Below, one piece after another: positions 55,701 through 63,692 of a stretch of DNA of 64,000 nt; the first letter of the stretch is position 1, and every line of letters begins with the position of its first letter. The position numbers were made by a program, and so were the translations under genes. Source of the stretch: Pseudomonadaceae bacterium (GTDB lineage Bacteria; Pseudomonadota; Gammaproteobacteria; Pseudomonadales; Azotimanducaceae); assembly GCA_024743435.1 (NCBI GenBank), contig JANSWO010000010.1:62001-126000 (forward strand), read 5' to 3'. Under the pieces are notes generated by a model, which saw only the letters and a list, made by a program, of their open reading frames with translations, was not told where the DNA came from and searched no databases.

Positions 55701-56153
55701 GGCGATCTCGATGGCGTAGCCAACGGTCGCATCGTCGACCCCAGTGGCCCCAGCGCCGTGGTTTGCGAGGGCGGCGTGTGCGAGACGGCCTCCGAAGGCC
55801 GACGCAACATCGACCAACGCTGCTTCGTTGCCACCTCGCTGTTCGGCGGCTCGGCTCGGGAAACCAACGCCCTGCGCGCGTTCCGGGACGACTATCTGAA
55901 AGGCAATGCTGCCGGCGAGGCGTTTATCGCCTGGTACTACGGCAACTCGCCTGGCTGGGTACAGTGGAGTGCGGACAAGCCGGTGGTGACGGCCGTCGCC
56001 CGCTTCATGCTGGAGCCGCTAGCAGAAGCTGCTGCGCTCGCCTCCGGTAAACCCGCCGAGCTACCTGCACCCCAGCTCGCGCTGATTGCCCTACTACTGA
56101 TCTGGCGGCGGCAGCGTCGCCAGCGTCAGCAAGGACTGCCGCTAGCAGCCTGA
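49725..56153 (+). CDS. Giant exported protein with Ig-like region, cyclase-like core, TSP3 repeats and C-terminal anchor
   Basis: 2142 residues from ATG 49725, preceded by GGGGGAAG. Order: signal peptide cut after AHA40; acidic beta-rich region with CARDB/Ig-like modules (about 200-900); helical region (about 960-1090); a segment at 1100-1400 resembling CyaA/ExoY/edema-factor cyclases, with FRSRG (Arg1119), KPMPIKQK (Lys1137, 1142, 1144), TGDIDFLTI (Asp1345, Asp1347) and QHG (His1380); thrombospondin type 3-like calcium repeats (DSDGDGVADSEDTFPNDPN, about 1682-1745); a CFVATSLFGG domain at 2033 typical of surface proteins; and a final helix plus RRQRRQRQ. It is probably surface-anchored or released. 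Cyclase activity is a motif-level inference. Confidence 0.75.
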   Translation: MSSTAPTALARRIPGAKALDWLLMAAVLLVVNSLYSPAHALNLSLRCGFDYDDRRYEWLEGDADVFFQHINEKGQVVVTNGQNGPDQFPRMWFVEAKTTSFQQVTSFLEYSGEYGEYVTIEARGIGEDGEVFGDVFLVTDAGEGNNFREASNQFAFVWDDVAGLREMALFIPSAATRGEVGAQSAIATSPPPARLITERTGEAQTSTPLPFDVRVTQRDLPDAIGDAAANTPECGGSNPIIPVSAFDSPPNNDNFEFFSGDNLIRLAAPRISISVRDNLQRTDENGDVEFDFDGNGFTGDTLGLQIQLENIGVVDVNIESLEVEFTGDSGVFSTLFADSPPQTLAEGERAAEFSHFYGADGAGEVFVRIKVDISDENGETGTFYSRFVNLNIEGEGTTLSIDTDRGRYDTETDEENNQFSQGKVTLQVRSDDVADQNVVFGDPVITVDKEEIIELVLPSEPPSFTVSRSRDPFSINIPFTALKPGVVKLTSSIDVTNTDTGATSTITEEASVVVSPFEVTVTVKPDNFKVNDTPREDLTQACRDYERPEPVNPDPNDPPFNPEVANCLEIEVVVKNISEDTITNVASLDVDDITRAISSLDPEVIEKPVRHLTYIAPMDEEGNPLVPTLTAGESQTHRFLFEAFGGSPRLEARPVFRGTLNGEEIQGSGTDEFKLVEDVILRFGAQVRDPSRPRIAGAPFPIEAFMENFSETNWIVATVFPIVSDNAGRGHLYNPEERTIQVTTFDTNDCHAFAEIDAGKLPEIFPAIMIPPKDPDSDDPSRVDLDGVLATMCWEVDSRAKVNYVIEAYTLETDEDGNRETVTRDGAEVFVQKDRLVDQVEYVTDDGYHYKFDLPVRGNPNVNVTDSFCDELDWLDQYLACEAARGVHSFGTGLVELPGFLWDGTKYVVTTDLHYGARLMHWSANQLVVGYDAFFGDTDESKEAARAKLRAEVDLVLFSLERGAIITAEQSDQIGEAAVTTIDGIVTDFRNGDYRQIGGRTAFAVGDNIDAIITGGVVKTIAGRIQKGFRVTKIGEVRDIERAVGDGIEQISTRRSQTEVDNLAREVTGRDVDILTSGDLKPNDPLSYDFLTRYVGVPRETVQKIEAIVQKYKIQVSFRSRGIGAIQKLRDGLAYWKPMPIKQKNVNGIDIEYLGYPPQARDLVLIVEPPIKASLNIDTTQKGWSRSEAFNRQLDQWMRENTTIAKPDGLDALDARLASDSKLSMDEFELPDSFDEYVQVRERLRTRVEEWEKYTTDNDLFGPDLMSGRMLTEGINMRFGYKEQGLSSFFDFIAPKDNVLGDTRRIMLEEGFRLDDGTIINDVDGRRIFDLTLDGPGGFKRITGDIDFLTILDHTGALIKNPVRRFFIYLELANAVGMQHGETFSFIFANARAGFLEAHVLGRRGSEALATISHHSDGTARRRAGYFVRNRAIVEDLGNGVTQLDIKQQFVPLTTAGHALKTSQDVVEKLLDPGTYFTRLSDILDRYTQSVWPLRQISNAVGDVEESDVAPDFSGDVDAPDARVVQPRGGDLNSLESVPPVGNQLFVPVGEQPRVLRSNGIDQVALAWVPIPSATAKNSDGLIASLPYSVLEAPASADTDSLTIASRETMGATGNSPFFAVGQTIVLDPTGELEETAVVASVDPLTLTAPLLEDHDTGTAVVVVPERLLATDNGGGGEISDSDGDGVADSEDTFPNDPNESADTDSDGIGNNADTDDDGDGSSDEDEVRFNSDPLDASDTPADHRPAQPSVIAANFDPMAPLTQIDLDVTAFSDPDESGAADVTNVQITGPLDDGSIGIVFNGEVTSVTPLTLPDALLDIATDYELYLRYIDATGQASDYSEPVPLSTAASNPDDADGNAIDDSAELADVVDINNNGTPDADEGITGFAEANSGAPMGIAASAGSVTNLSTATAGELPLAVNDDLPFGMVGFRVDDVEVGASVDVTFYLPNPTQGNQRWLQFDPNASDLIDLTAQAVFDGDRVIVTYVDGGAGDLDGVANGRIVDPSGPSAVVCEGGVCETASEGRRNIDQRCFVATSLFGGSARETNALRAFRDDYLKGNAAGEAFIAWYYGNSPGWVQWSADKPVVTAVARFMLEPLAEAAALASGKPAELPAPQLALIALLLIWRRQRRQRQQGLPLAA

Positions 56154-56160
56154 CGCCTTC

Positions 56161-56214
56161 AACGCTCACTCCCGCATGGACGCAGCGCTCTCGTTAGCGT
56201 GTGGAGTGAGCGTT
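56161..56214. terminator. Stem-loop after the giant gene
   Basis: AACGCTCACTCC (56161-56172) and GGAGTGAGCGTT (56203-56214) form a perfect 12-bp stem over a 30-base loop, eight bases after the stop codon. No T-run follows, so it is a transcript-end or stability structure rather than a textbook terminator. Confidence 0.5.
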
Positions 56215-56308
56215 GCTGCTCTTCGATCTTTGGGAAGTACTGAGCCTGTTTTCCTTTGTTCTTCGCCTAGATAGATAACGCGACAGACACCAGGCAGGAG
56301 ATCGAGGC

Positions 56309-57187
56309 ATGGCAGACGATACAAACCGAACTGAGCAATCTGAGGCTGACGAACTGGCGCCGAACATGTGGTTCACCGAGTACGGCATGCCGTACACCAC
56401 AGCCCTTCTGGAAGCCGAAGCTCAGGACAACAAAGATCACCCTGAAAATGCGGGTCAACCCCGGCACGAGCTGGCCCAGTTCATCATCGATCAGGAAACC
56501 GCGGTCGCCAGAGATTTCCATGAGGGCAAGATCAGCCAGGCCGAGTTCGATGCCTTCAAAGAAAAATCGCAAGATATGCTCGATGCTTCCATCGAGAAGT
56601 TCGACACCGAGATCGAGGAGTTCGAGGACGAGATCAGCGACTGGGGCGAGGACTTCGAAGTCTCGGTCAACGCCTTCGGCGATGAACACAAGCTCGAGAT
56701 CAAGGAGCTGAACGATCTCGCGAAAACCGACGAGATTGAAGGCAAAGACATCTCGCTGCACCTGCTGGGTGACGCGATGGCCCTAACGGTGGATGGAGTC
56801 GATGACCTACTCGAAAGAGTGCCGCCGCATCTGCACGACGTGGTGAATGTCGTACGCGACGAAACGTTGGGTAATGCTCGCGAGCTGATGGAAGCGCGCG
56901 GGGAGCTCAGCTCAGCCGACGAACACGATTTCTCCGGTGACGAGGCTACCCTGAACGCCCTCGAACCGGTATTCGAGGCCGAAATCGAGGAGGCACACGA
57001 GTCGATCGACGATGAGTTCGAACGCATCGATCACGCGATATCGGACGTTCAGGACTATGTTGGTGACGTGCAGGAGCATGGTGAGCGCAACCCGGAACTG
57101 AACGTCGAGCACATGCCAACCCGACATGTCGATGACTATGACCTGCCGGAACAAATCGAAGATGACACCGGCATCGCCGAGGCATAG
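56309..57187 (+). CDS. Unknown acidic, helix-rich protein
   Basis: 292 residues, extremely rich in Glu and Asp, without signal peptide or membrane segment. Long charged helices (ASIEKFDTEIEEFEDEISDW and AEIEEAHESIDDEFERIDHA) probably form coiled coils. No family recognised. It sits between the giant exported gene and a membrane FHA protein, all on the plus strand, so a role as cytoplasmic partner or chaperone is possible but not shown. Confidence 0.75.
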   Translation: MADDTNRTEQSEADELAPNMWFTEYGMPYTTALLEAEAQDNKDHPENAGQPRHELAQFIIDQETAVARDFHEGKISQAEFDAFKEKSQDMLDASIEKFDTEIEEFEDEISDWGEDFEVSVNAFGDEHKLEIKELNDLAKTDEIEGKDISLHLLGDAMALTVDGVDDLLERVPPHLHDVVNVVRDETLGNARELMEARGELSSADEHDFSGDEATLNALEPVFEAEIEEAHESIDDEFERIDHAISDVQDYVGDVQEHGERNPELNVEHMPTRHVDDYDLPEQIEDDTGIAEA

Positions 57188-57226
57188 CCATGCGGCCTGC
57201 TCCTGAGGCTAAGATAGGCCTACCAC

Positions 57227-57853
57227 ATGGTTGAGAATACCAGCGCCATGAACCGCGACTCGGGCGAAAAAACCAAGCCAGATGCGCCAGTCAGCCTGAT
57301 TGGCCAACTCAAGCGCCGCAAAGTCTTTCAGGTCACCAGCTTCTATGCGGTGGCGGCCTGGGGCGCCATTTTAGGCGCAGCCGAGCTGTTCCCCAGCTTT
57401 GGCTTGTCTGATCAACACGTGCAGTGGTTTGTCTACATCGCTATTGGCTTGATCCCCGTTGTTGCGCTCCTCGCCTGGCTATACGAGTTGACGCCCCGAG
57501 GCATTGTGCGCGATCCGGAGGATGTTGAAGCGCCGACGATCATGATGACCGCGACGGTACCGGCGGCGTCCAGCACTCAACTGACACTCACGTGGCGCGG
57601 CGAAGTGCACCGATTTCATAGTGATGTTCATATCGGCCGCGATCCTCGCAGCGAGCTTCACCTGGACGATCCACAAGTATCGCGGCATCACGCAGAGATC
57701 GTTTTTCACCAAGGTCGATGGTTGCTGCGGGACCTGGGGTCACGCAACGGTACACGGCTGAACGGCGAACTCATCAGCGAGGCGTACCTGCCAAAGGAAA
57801 GCCGTGTCGATCTGTACGACGGCGGTGTGCCCATCACCATTTCGATCGGCTAA
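57227..57853 (+). CDS. Membrane protein with C-terminal FHA domain
   Basis: 208 residues. Two membrane helices (VTSFYAVAAWGAILGAAELF and WFVYIAIGLIPVVALLAWLY) precede an FHA domain with the phosphothreonine-binding marks HIGRDPRSELHL, VSRHHAEIVF and LRDLGSRNGTRLNG. FHA domains recognise phosphothreonine, so the kinase at 59461-61941 is a possible source of its ligand. The N-terminal QLKRRKVFQVTSFYAVAAW motif also occurs in membrane proteins that carry adenylate-cyclase or TPR domains. Confidence 0.9.
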   Translation: MVENTSAMNRDSGEKTKPDAPVSLIGQLKRRKVFQVTSFYAVAAWGAILGAAELFPSFGLSDQHVQWFVYIAIGLIPVVALLAWLYELTPRGIVRDPEDVEAPTIMMTATVPAASSTQLTLTWRGEVHRFHSDVHIGRDPRSELHLDDPQVSRHHAEIVFHQGRWLLRDLGSRNGTRLNGELISEAYLPKESRVDLYDGGVPITISIG

Positions 57854-58014
57854 CGCGCACCGGCCCACTTGGTACGAGCACGGAGAGCCTCCAAAAGCGC
57901 CGACGCCAGTACGAATTGAACGCTGTAGCGTGCTATACCTAGCCGGTGAAATGATGACAACGCACATCACCACCGGCAGGAGTTCAGCGACATCACCTCT
58001 ATCGAACTGACAGC

Positions 58015-59457
58015 ATGACCGAGAACCCGCCCGGAACGCTGACCTGGCGTATTCGCATCATGTTTTCGGTCGGCCAGATGCCGGAAGGGATCAAAGCAGC
58101 CGCGTTCGGTTTCTTCCTCCTGTTTTTCTATAACCAGGTGCTGGGTCTATCGGGTTTTCTGGCAAGCCTCGCGATCGTCATTGCGCTGCTGTTTGATGCG
58201 GTCAGCGATCCGATCATCGGTGCGTGGTCCGATGGCGTTCGAACGCGATGGGGACGCCGGCATCCTTTCATGTACGCCTCCGTGATACCCGTCGCGATCA
58301 GCTTCTATCTACTCTTCGCGCCGCCCGAGGGGTTGAGTGACATGCAGCTCTTCAGTTGGCTGCTGGTGTTCGCCGTACTGACTCGAACGCTGCAATCGGT
58401 CTATTCGATTCCTCACACATCCATGACCGCAGAGCTGTCGAACGACTATCAGGAGCGCACGCTTTTATCTGCCCTCCGTTCCATCCAACAGTCGGTGGGC
58501 ATGGTCCTCGTCTTTCTGTTTGGTTTTCAGGTTTTCTTCGGCTCAACGCCGGAGTACCCGAATGGGCAGCTCAACCCAGAGGCCTATCCCAGGTTCTCAG
58601 CGCTGTTCGGCCTGATCATCGGCGCGGGCGTTTTTGCATGCGCTGCCGGCACACACAGCCACATTCCATACCTGACCAAATCGACATCGAATGCCTCGTT
58701 CAGTTTGCGCCAGGTGATACGCGAGTCTGCGATCGCATTCAGCTTCCGCTCTTTCAAAGCCGTCGTGTTAACCGCCGTTCTATTCGGAATGACCATGGGC
58801 ATGGTCTCAGCGCTATCCATCTATCTGGGCACGCTCTACTTCCAGTTCAGCCTGGAACTGATTGGCCTGAGTTTTCCGGCTTCAATCATTGGAAGTTTCG
58901 TTGGCGCCGGTCTTGCGACGCCGCTCGGCAAACTCTTCACGGAAAAACGCACGCTGTTGATGTCCGGATTGGCGTGGTACGCGGTGTGGGGAACACTGCC
59001 GATTATTCTCAGCATGTTGGGGCTGTTCCCAAAACCAGGTAACCCATTGCTGTTTTATCTCGTCATGACAGCCAACGCGATATGCAGTATGGGTATCGGA
59101 TTACTAACGGTGATGATCAGTTCCATGATCGCTGATGTGACAGATCAGCACGAGGCGAAACATGGAAGCCGAAGCGAGGGCATTTACTTCGCAGCCTCCT
59201 CGTTTGCGGCCAAAGCAGTGAGCGGGCTCGGCATCGTCATATCCGGCATCGTCGTAGACGTCGCGGGCATCGAGCGCGGCTCGACAACCCAGACCATCGA
59301 TCCGGACTCTCTGTTCACGTTGGCAATGGCGATGGGCCCGGGCGTGCTCATCATGATCGGGATTACGATTGTTGCTGCAAGCTTCTACGACCTGTCACGG
59401 GCAGATCATGCTCGCATTCGCACGGAGATTGACGAAAATCAATCGCCGACGACGTGA
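58015..59457 (+). CDS. GPH-family sugar:cation symporter (MFS)
   Basis: 480 residues with about twelve membrane helices. GPH/MelB-type marks: DAVSDPIIGAWSDGVRTRWG, RRHPFMYASVIPVAISFYLL and SIPHTSMTAELSNDYQERT seen near helix 4-5. The Asp pair in DAVSDP is typical of the cation-binding site. It should import a glycoside or related solute with Na+ or H+. No sugar hydrolase is adjacent, so the substrate is unknown. The 160 bases upstream hold no gene. Confidence 0.9.
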   Translation: MTENPPGTLTWRIRIMFSVGQMPEGIKAAAFGFFLLFFYNQVLGLSGFLASLAIVIALLFDAVSDPIIGAWSDGVRTRWGRRHPFMYASVIPVAISFYLLFAPPEGLSDMQLFSWLLVFAVLTRTLQSVYSIPHTSMTAELSNDYQERTLLSALRSIQQSVGMVLVFLFGFQVFFGSTPEYPNGQLNPEAYPRFSALFGLIIGAGVFACAAGTHSHIPYLTKSTSNASFSLRQVIRESAIAFSFRSFKAVVLTAVLFGMTMGMVSALSIYLGTLYFQFSLELIGLSFPASIIGSFVGAGLATPLGKLFTEKRTLLMSGLAWYAVWGTLPIILSMLGLFPKPGNPLLFYLVMTANAICSMGIGLLTVMISSMIADVTDQHEAKHGSRSEGIYFAASSFAAKAVSGLGIVISGIVVDVAGIERGSTTQTIDPDSLFTLAMAMGPGVLIMIGITIVAASFYDLSRADHARIRTEIDENQSPTT

Positions 59458-59460
59458 CGA

Positions 59461-61941
59461 CTAACACTCATCCGCGAGAATCTGCTCGAGGCGCTCAAGC
59501 CCGGTTGTTCGATCGTACGCCGTGAGCTGATCAGCTCGATCAAGCGACTTCCAGATCGTTTGCGAATGACGGTAGTAACCGCAGCCAACGTCTTTGGAGA
59601 CGGTTTCCGAAAAGATATCACCAGCGTCAACCAGCGCTGACGCATGATCTCGCTGCAGAGATGCGTTGTCGGTATCTTCATCCGCCAGAGTTCGGAAGCT
59701 GTCGATTGCGCTCGTAATGACAGTGTTAGCCAGCTCATGCTGGCCATCACCCACGAGCGACTTGGCAACGACTTGCTGTTGAGCGGCGAGGTTTCGGCGC
59801 GCACCGGCGTCCCGCGGATCAATGGCAACCATCTGCCGGGCAATCGTCTCTCCGCGTCGAGCGTTGATCAACGCTTGCGAGAAGTCGTTAGTGCGGAGCT
59901 TCATATTCGCGAGGTTAAAATTGAAACGCATCGCCTGGACCAACATCTGGTAGTTGTCCGGCTGCTCCTGCAGCCGCGCCTCGTAAAACGCAACGGCCTG
60001 TTCGTAGTCTGGAATGGCGAGCTCCGTTCTGCCTGCGTCCGCATTGATCTCACCGCGCAGCCCAAGCGCATACGCTTTCTTGCCAGCGTGGTTAACAACG
60101 TTGTCGGCGAAATCGGCATCATCCAAATCCACCAGGTAGACATCCAAAAGCTCGAGTGCTTCATCCGTGCGGCTATCCCAGTTAAGCGTATTGACCAGAT
60201 CGATACGCAGGTTCCAACGCCTGCTCTCCAGGTACCAATCCCGCTCAGCCAGATTCGCGACGACACGATCAGCGATCGCCAGGCCTTCGCGCGCCTGCCG
60301 CTCCGCCTCCTCAGTGTTCATGTCGTAACTGCGATAGTGGTTGGTGGCGAGGCGCTTCACCCAAACCATTTCAGCCGCCGCAGCAGCATCAACGGGGCTG
60401 CGATCCAGCAATTTACTGAGCGCATCGTCAGCTTTTTGCAACAGCACGATCGCCTCTTCAGATTTACCGAGGCTCGCCACCCCGAGGCCGGCATACAAAT
60501 CGTAGAGCCGGGTGTACTGAACGCCCAGATCCAGAAGAATGTCATCAGGCGCAAACTCGTCCTGTGCTAGCTCATCGAGATAAGTCACACCCGTCGCGGC
60601 CAGAGCCTCCCTCGCCGGTAGGGTTCCCTGTACGTACGACATCTTGTCGTAGACATCGAAGAATACTTGGCGCGCGAGTTCTCGCGCCTGATCAAAGCGA
60701 GCATCCGCCCGCTCGCGTTCCGCCGTGGCAACCTGGTACTGATAAACGGTCACGCCGTAGGCGGCGATCAAGGCAACGACAGCGAGCACCGATGCCGCAA
60801 CTGGCAGGCGCCGGCGACTGACAAATTTTCTGACGCGGTAACCAACACTGTCGCCCTGGGCGCTAACCGGAAAGCCTCCGAGGTAACGTCGAATGTCTTG
60901 AGCGAATGCTGACACCGATTCGTAACGTCGCTCGGGCTCCTTCGCCATAGCCTTTAGAACGACCGCATCCAGTTCGCCGCGCAGTGCCTGCCAGTTGTCG
61001 GCGTTACGCTCATGTGCTCTGGCGCTTGGTGCATCCGGACTAACCTGGGTAATTACTCTTTCATACTGCGCGGGTGACAGACTGTCGGTTTCGTAAGGAC
61101 GCTCTCCGGTAAGACATTGGTAGAGAACAACGCCGAGAGAATAGATATCCGTGGCTGTGGTTAATGGCTCCCCAGTCACTTGTTCCGGGCTTGCGTATGC
61201 CGGGGTCAGCAACATCGCCACGGTATCCTGATCATCCTGCCGGGGAGCAAGCGAACGAGCGATGCCGAAGTCCAACAGCTTGGGCGTACCGTTGTTATCA
61301 ACCAGGATATTGCTCGGCTTAATGTCTCGGTGAATTACCAGAGCCCGGTGCGCGTGTTCCACCGCGGAACATATCTGCAGGAACAGCTCGAGCCGGGCAT
61401 TCAGCTCAAGTTGTCGCTCACGGATGAAGACATCCAACGGCAAGCCATCGATGAACTCCATGACAACGTAAGGCATCCCATCGTCGGTCTGCCCACCATC
61501 GAGCAGCGCTGCGATATTCGGGTGCGCCAGATCGGAAAGAATCTGCCGTTCGCTGAGGAACTGTGCGACAGCGCGACTGCCGACCGCAGAGGCTCGTATA
61601 ACTTTTATGGCTACCTGCTGATCAAAGGAGCCATCGGCGCGCTCGGCCAGGTAGACCTGACCCATGCCGCCTTCACCCAGCAATTCGACTATGTCATACG
61701 CCCCGATTCGCTGGCCTGAGAGTTGCTGCTCCGCCGCTTTCACGATCAGCGTTACCGCATCGTCACTTTCGCTGGTAGGGCCATCAGCGGCGCTGATCAT
61801 GCGCTGCGCCTTGGCTTTCAACGGTTCCGGACAATGAATCATCAGCCAGTCGTCACGATCCGCCGTTGGCATATCGAGCGCTTGCTCAACGAGCTCAAGC
61901 AGCGCTTTGGCATCGCTAGTGGGTGTGTTGTCGGGTGTCAT
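59461..61941 (-). CDS. Transmembrane Ser/Thr protein kinase with C-terminal TPR-like region
   Basis: 826 residues from ATG 61941. A Hanks-type kinase domain is complete: GEGGMGQVYLA, AIK (Lys113), HRDIKPSN (204-211), DFG (224-226), SPEQ. A single membrane helix follows (LPVAASVLAVVALIAAYGVT), then a long periplasmic helical region with TPR-like repeats (LGLRGEINADAGRTELAIPD). Such kinases sit beside ECF sigma genes and control them by phosphorylation. It is divergent from the ECF sigma gene at 62037. Confidence 0.93.
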   Translation of the reverse strand: MTPDNTPTSDAKALLELVEQALDMPTADRDDWLMIHCPEPLKAKAQRMISAADGPTSESDDAVTLIVKAAEQQLSGQRIGAYDIVELLGEGGMGQVYLAERADGSFDQQVAIKVIRASAVGSRAVAQFLSERQILSDLAHPNIAALLDGGQTDDGMPYVVMEFIDGLPLDVFIRERQLELNARLELFLQICSAVEHAHRALVIHRDIKPSNILVDNNGTPKLLDFGIARSLAPRQDDQDTVAMLLTPAYASPEQVTGEPLTTATDIYSLGVVLYQCLTGERPYETDSLSPAQYERVITQVSPDAPSARAHERNADNWQALRGELDAVVLKAMAKEPERRYESVSAFAQDIRRYLGGFPVSAQGDSVGYRVRKFVSRRRLPVAASVLAVVALIAAYGVTVYQYQVATAERERADARFDQARELARQVFFDVYDKMSYVQGTLPAREALAATGVTYLDELAQDEFAPDDILLDLGVQYTRLYDLYAGLGVASLGKSEEAIVLLQKADDALSKLLDRSPVDAAAAAEMVWVKRLATNHYRSYDMNTEEAERQAREGLAIADRVVANLAERDWYLESRRWNLRIDLVNTLNWDSRTDEALELLDVYLVDLDDADFADNVVNHAGKKAYALGLRGEINADAGRTELAIPDYEQAVAFYEARLQEQPDNYQMLVQAMRFNFNLANMKLRTNDFSQALINARRGETIARQMVAIDPRDAGARRNLAAQQQVVAKSLVGDGQHELANTVITSAIDSFRTLADEDTDNASLQRDHASALVDAGDIFSETVSKDVGCGYYRHSQTIWKSLDRADQLTAYDRTTGLERLEQILADEC

Positions 61942-62036
61942 TGGGCTGCCAGTTCTGAGAGACTTGGGAAGATAATTGCGCGAAAGCGGCAAATGGAACG
62001 CAGGCGTCTTGCGGCCTGCAATGAACCGGCGAGCGA

Positions 62037-62594
62037 ATGAGCGACGTTACCCAGATACTGCAGAATTGGTCGAACGAATCGGAAGCCGATCGCGGCCGCG
62101 TCATCGCTGCTATGTATGACGAGCTGCGGCGCAATGCAGCGGCGCACCTGCGCAACGAGCGCCACGGCGATCTGCAACCCACGTCTCTCGTGAATGAAGC
62201 GTATATGCGCTTGATCAACATAACGCGCATAGATCTGAAAGGTCGCAATCACTTCCTCGGACTTGCTGGCCGGATCATGCGCGAGATTCTCGTGGATGAA
62301 GCCCGCAGACTGCGAGCCGCCAAGCGCGATCACGGGCTGCAAACCAGGTTCACCGGTGAACACGTCGGCAACGATATGCCGATCACAGACATTCTTGAGC
62401 TGGATGAACTGCTGAGCGCATTGGAGGAGATAGATCCTATCTACGTGAAGCTGTTTGAGGCTAGGGCGTTTGCCGGCATGACCATCGAAGAGGCCGCGGA
62501 AGTTCTCGAGATGTCGCCCTCCACGGTCAAGCGTAAATGGAAAGTCGCGCTGGCCTGGATAAAGGAACATACCGACGCCAGCGGCGCTAGCTGA
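62037..62594 (+). CDS. ECF-type RNA polymerase sigma factor (Sig-70_X6/ECF43-like)
   Basis: 185 residues with sigma regions 2 (AAMYDELRRNAAAHLRNERH, TSLVNEAYMRLI) and 4 (MTIEEAAEVLEMSPSTVKRK). The pattern of the N-terminal region and pairing with a TPR kinase match the kinase-linked ECF43 group, which lacks an anti-sigma factor. The promoter regions of the kinase and sigma gene share 95 bases (61942-62036). Targets may include the neighbouring protease genes. It overlaps the convergent protease by eight bases. Confidence 0.92.
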   Translation: MSDVTQILQNWSNESEADRGRVIAAMYDELRRNAAAHLRNERHGDLQPTSLVNEAYMRLINITRIDLKGRNHFLGLAGRIMREILVDEARRLRAAKRDHGLQTRFTGEHVGNDMPITDILELDELLSALEEIDPIYVKLFEARAFAGMTIEEAAEVLEMSPSTVKRKWKVALAWIKEHTDASGAS

Positions 62595-63255
62595 CCACAA
62601 TCGCCGACATCCAGAAGCGCGCTATCTGGTTGAAGGGAATGGGTTGGGTGAAATACGCCATCGGGTCATTGATCATCAGCATGGGTTCCACGCCATAGGG
62701 TGTCGGCATCCACGCCATCCCCCTGAGCACCACGACGTGGCCCGCAAACGGTGACGATTTCACTGCCAGAATGATGGCCTTGCCAGAGGCGAGTGTGTTG
62801 TAGACGGTCATGGGGTCCGTCGGAGCTTCAATTGATGAATGCCTGCCGCCGAATTCAGCGATCAACCCCTGTATCTGAGGCAGCTGCCCGGTGACGGTGC
62901 AATTGCGTCGATTACCGCAGCAACTATTGGTCGGCTGCCCATACGCCCGCGCGACCAGCGCACATTGCGGCGGCGTAGCCTGCGGGCCCTTGGTGGCCAT
63001 AATGATCTGCTGGGCAACCGCCGCCCAACACCACACCTGCGTTTCTTGTGGGATGTTCTGGATCTGAATGTTCACCGGCGGCGGTAACTGCTGTTGCTGC
63101 TGGTTCCATGCCGGTTGCGGCTGACTCGGATAGCGATGGTATGACCGATCCGGAGCGTTTGGGAATGGATCGTAGGTTTGCGCCTGCGCAACACTTGCGA
63201 AGGCAAACAGTGCCAGCAGTCCAAGAGCGCGGAGCATTTGCTGTGGGGTATTCAT
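62587..63255 (-). CDS. Secreted papain-like cysteine protease
   Basis: 222 residues from ATG 63255, preceded by AAGGAAG. Signal peptide (LGLLALFAFASVAQAQ), then a Gln/Pro linker and a papain-like fold: QVWCWAAVAQQII with nucleophile Cys76, GHVVVLRGM with His173, and INDP (Asn196-Asp197). Several extra Cys (NSCCGNRRNC) suggest disulfides. It should act outside the cytoplasm on peptides or cell-surface proteins. It heads toward the ECF gene and is followed upstream by two low-complexity proteins on the same strand. Confidence 0.85.
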   Translation of the reverse strand: MNTPQQMLRALGLLALFAFASVAQAQTYDPFPNAPDRSYHRYPSQPQPAWNQQQQQLPPPVNIQIQNIPQETQVWCWAAVAQQIIMATKGPQATPPQCALVARAYGQPTNSCCGNRRNCTVTGQLPQIQGLIAEFGGRHSSIEAPTDPMTVYNTLASGKAIILAVKSSPFAGHVVVLRGMAWMPTPYGVEPMLMINDPMAYFTQPIPFNQIARFWMSAIVVS

Positions 63256-63299
63256 AGATGCTTCCTTCGCAATTCCTTTAGCTTGAAGGCGGCTTTGGC

Positions 63300-63656
63300 T
63301 TACCAACCGTCGTTGCTTTCATAGGTCGGCGCGACGTTCTGCGGCGGCCCATACTGGCTTGGGTACTGGTTCGAGGGAACGTACTGCTGGGCGGGCTGCT
63401 GCTGTGGCCCGTAACCATTGCTCGGCGGCGTCTGCCAGTTTGGCTGTTGCTGCCAGGGCTGCGCGGGTTGCTCCCAGGTTGCGTGGCCATTCGAACTGGC
63501 AAAACCCTCTTTGACCTGTAGAAAACCTTGCGCCATGAAGTAGGCACCAGCAAGTGCGATAACGACGCACAATGCAACAGTCCAGGGTTGCTTCAACTTT
63601 TCGGGAGCATCATTCCTATTGTGCTCCCATTCGCGCATGTCTTTAGGGGATGTCAC
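63300..63656 (-). CDS. Small membrane protein with Gln/Pro-rich tail
   Basis: 118 residues: a charged N-terminus (MREWEHNRNDAPEKLKQPW), one membrane helix (VALCVVIALAGAYFMAQGFL) and a tail of Gln, Pro, Tyr and Asn (PQQQPAQQYVPSNQYPSQYG). The tail resembles that of the protease linker and the GPGGY protein next door, suggesting one functional group. Function unknown. Confidence 0.75.
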   Translation of the reverse strand: MTSPKDMREWEHNRNDAPEKLKQPWTVALCVVIALAGAYFMAQGFLQVKEGFASSNGHATWEQPAQPWQQQPNWQTPPSNGYGPQQQPAQQYVPSNQYPSQYGPPQNVAPTYESNDGW

Positions 63657-63692
63657 GTTGCTTTACTCCTCGCGTTATCTCAGCCAAATGGC

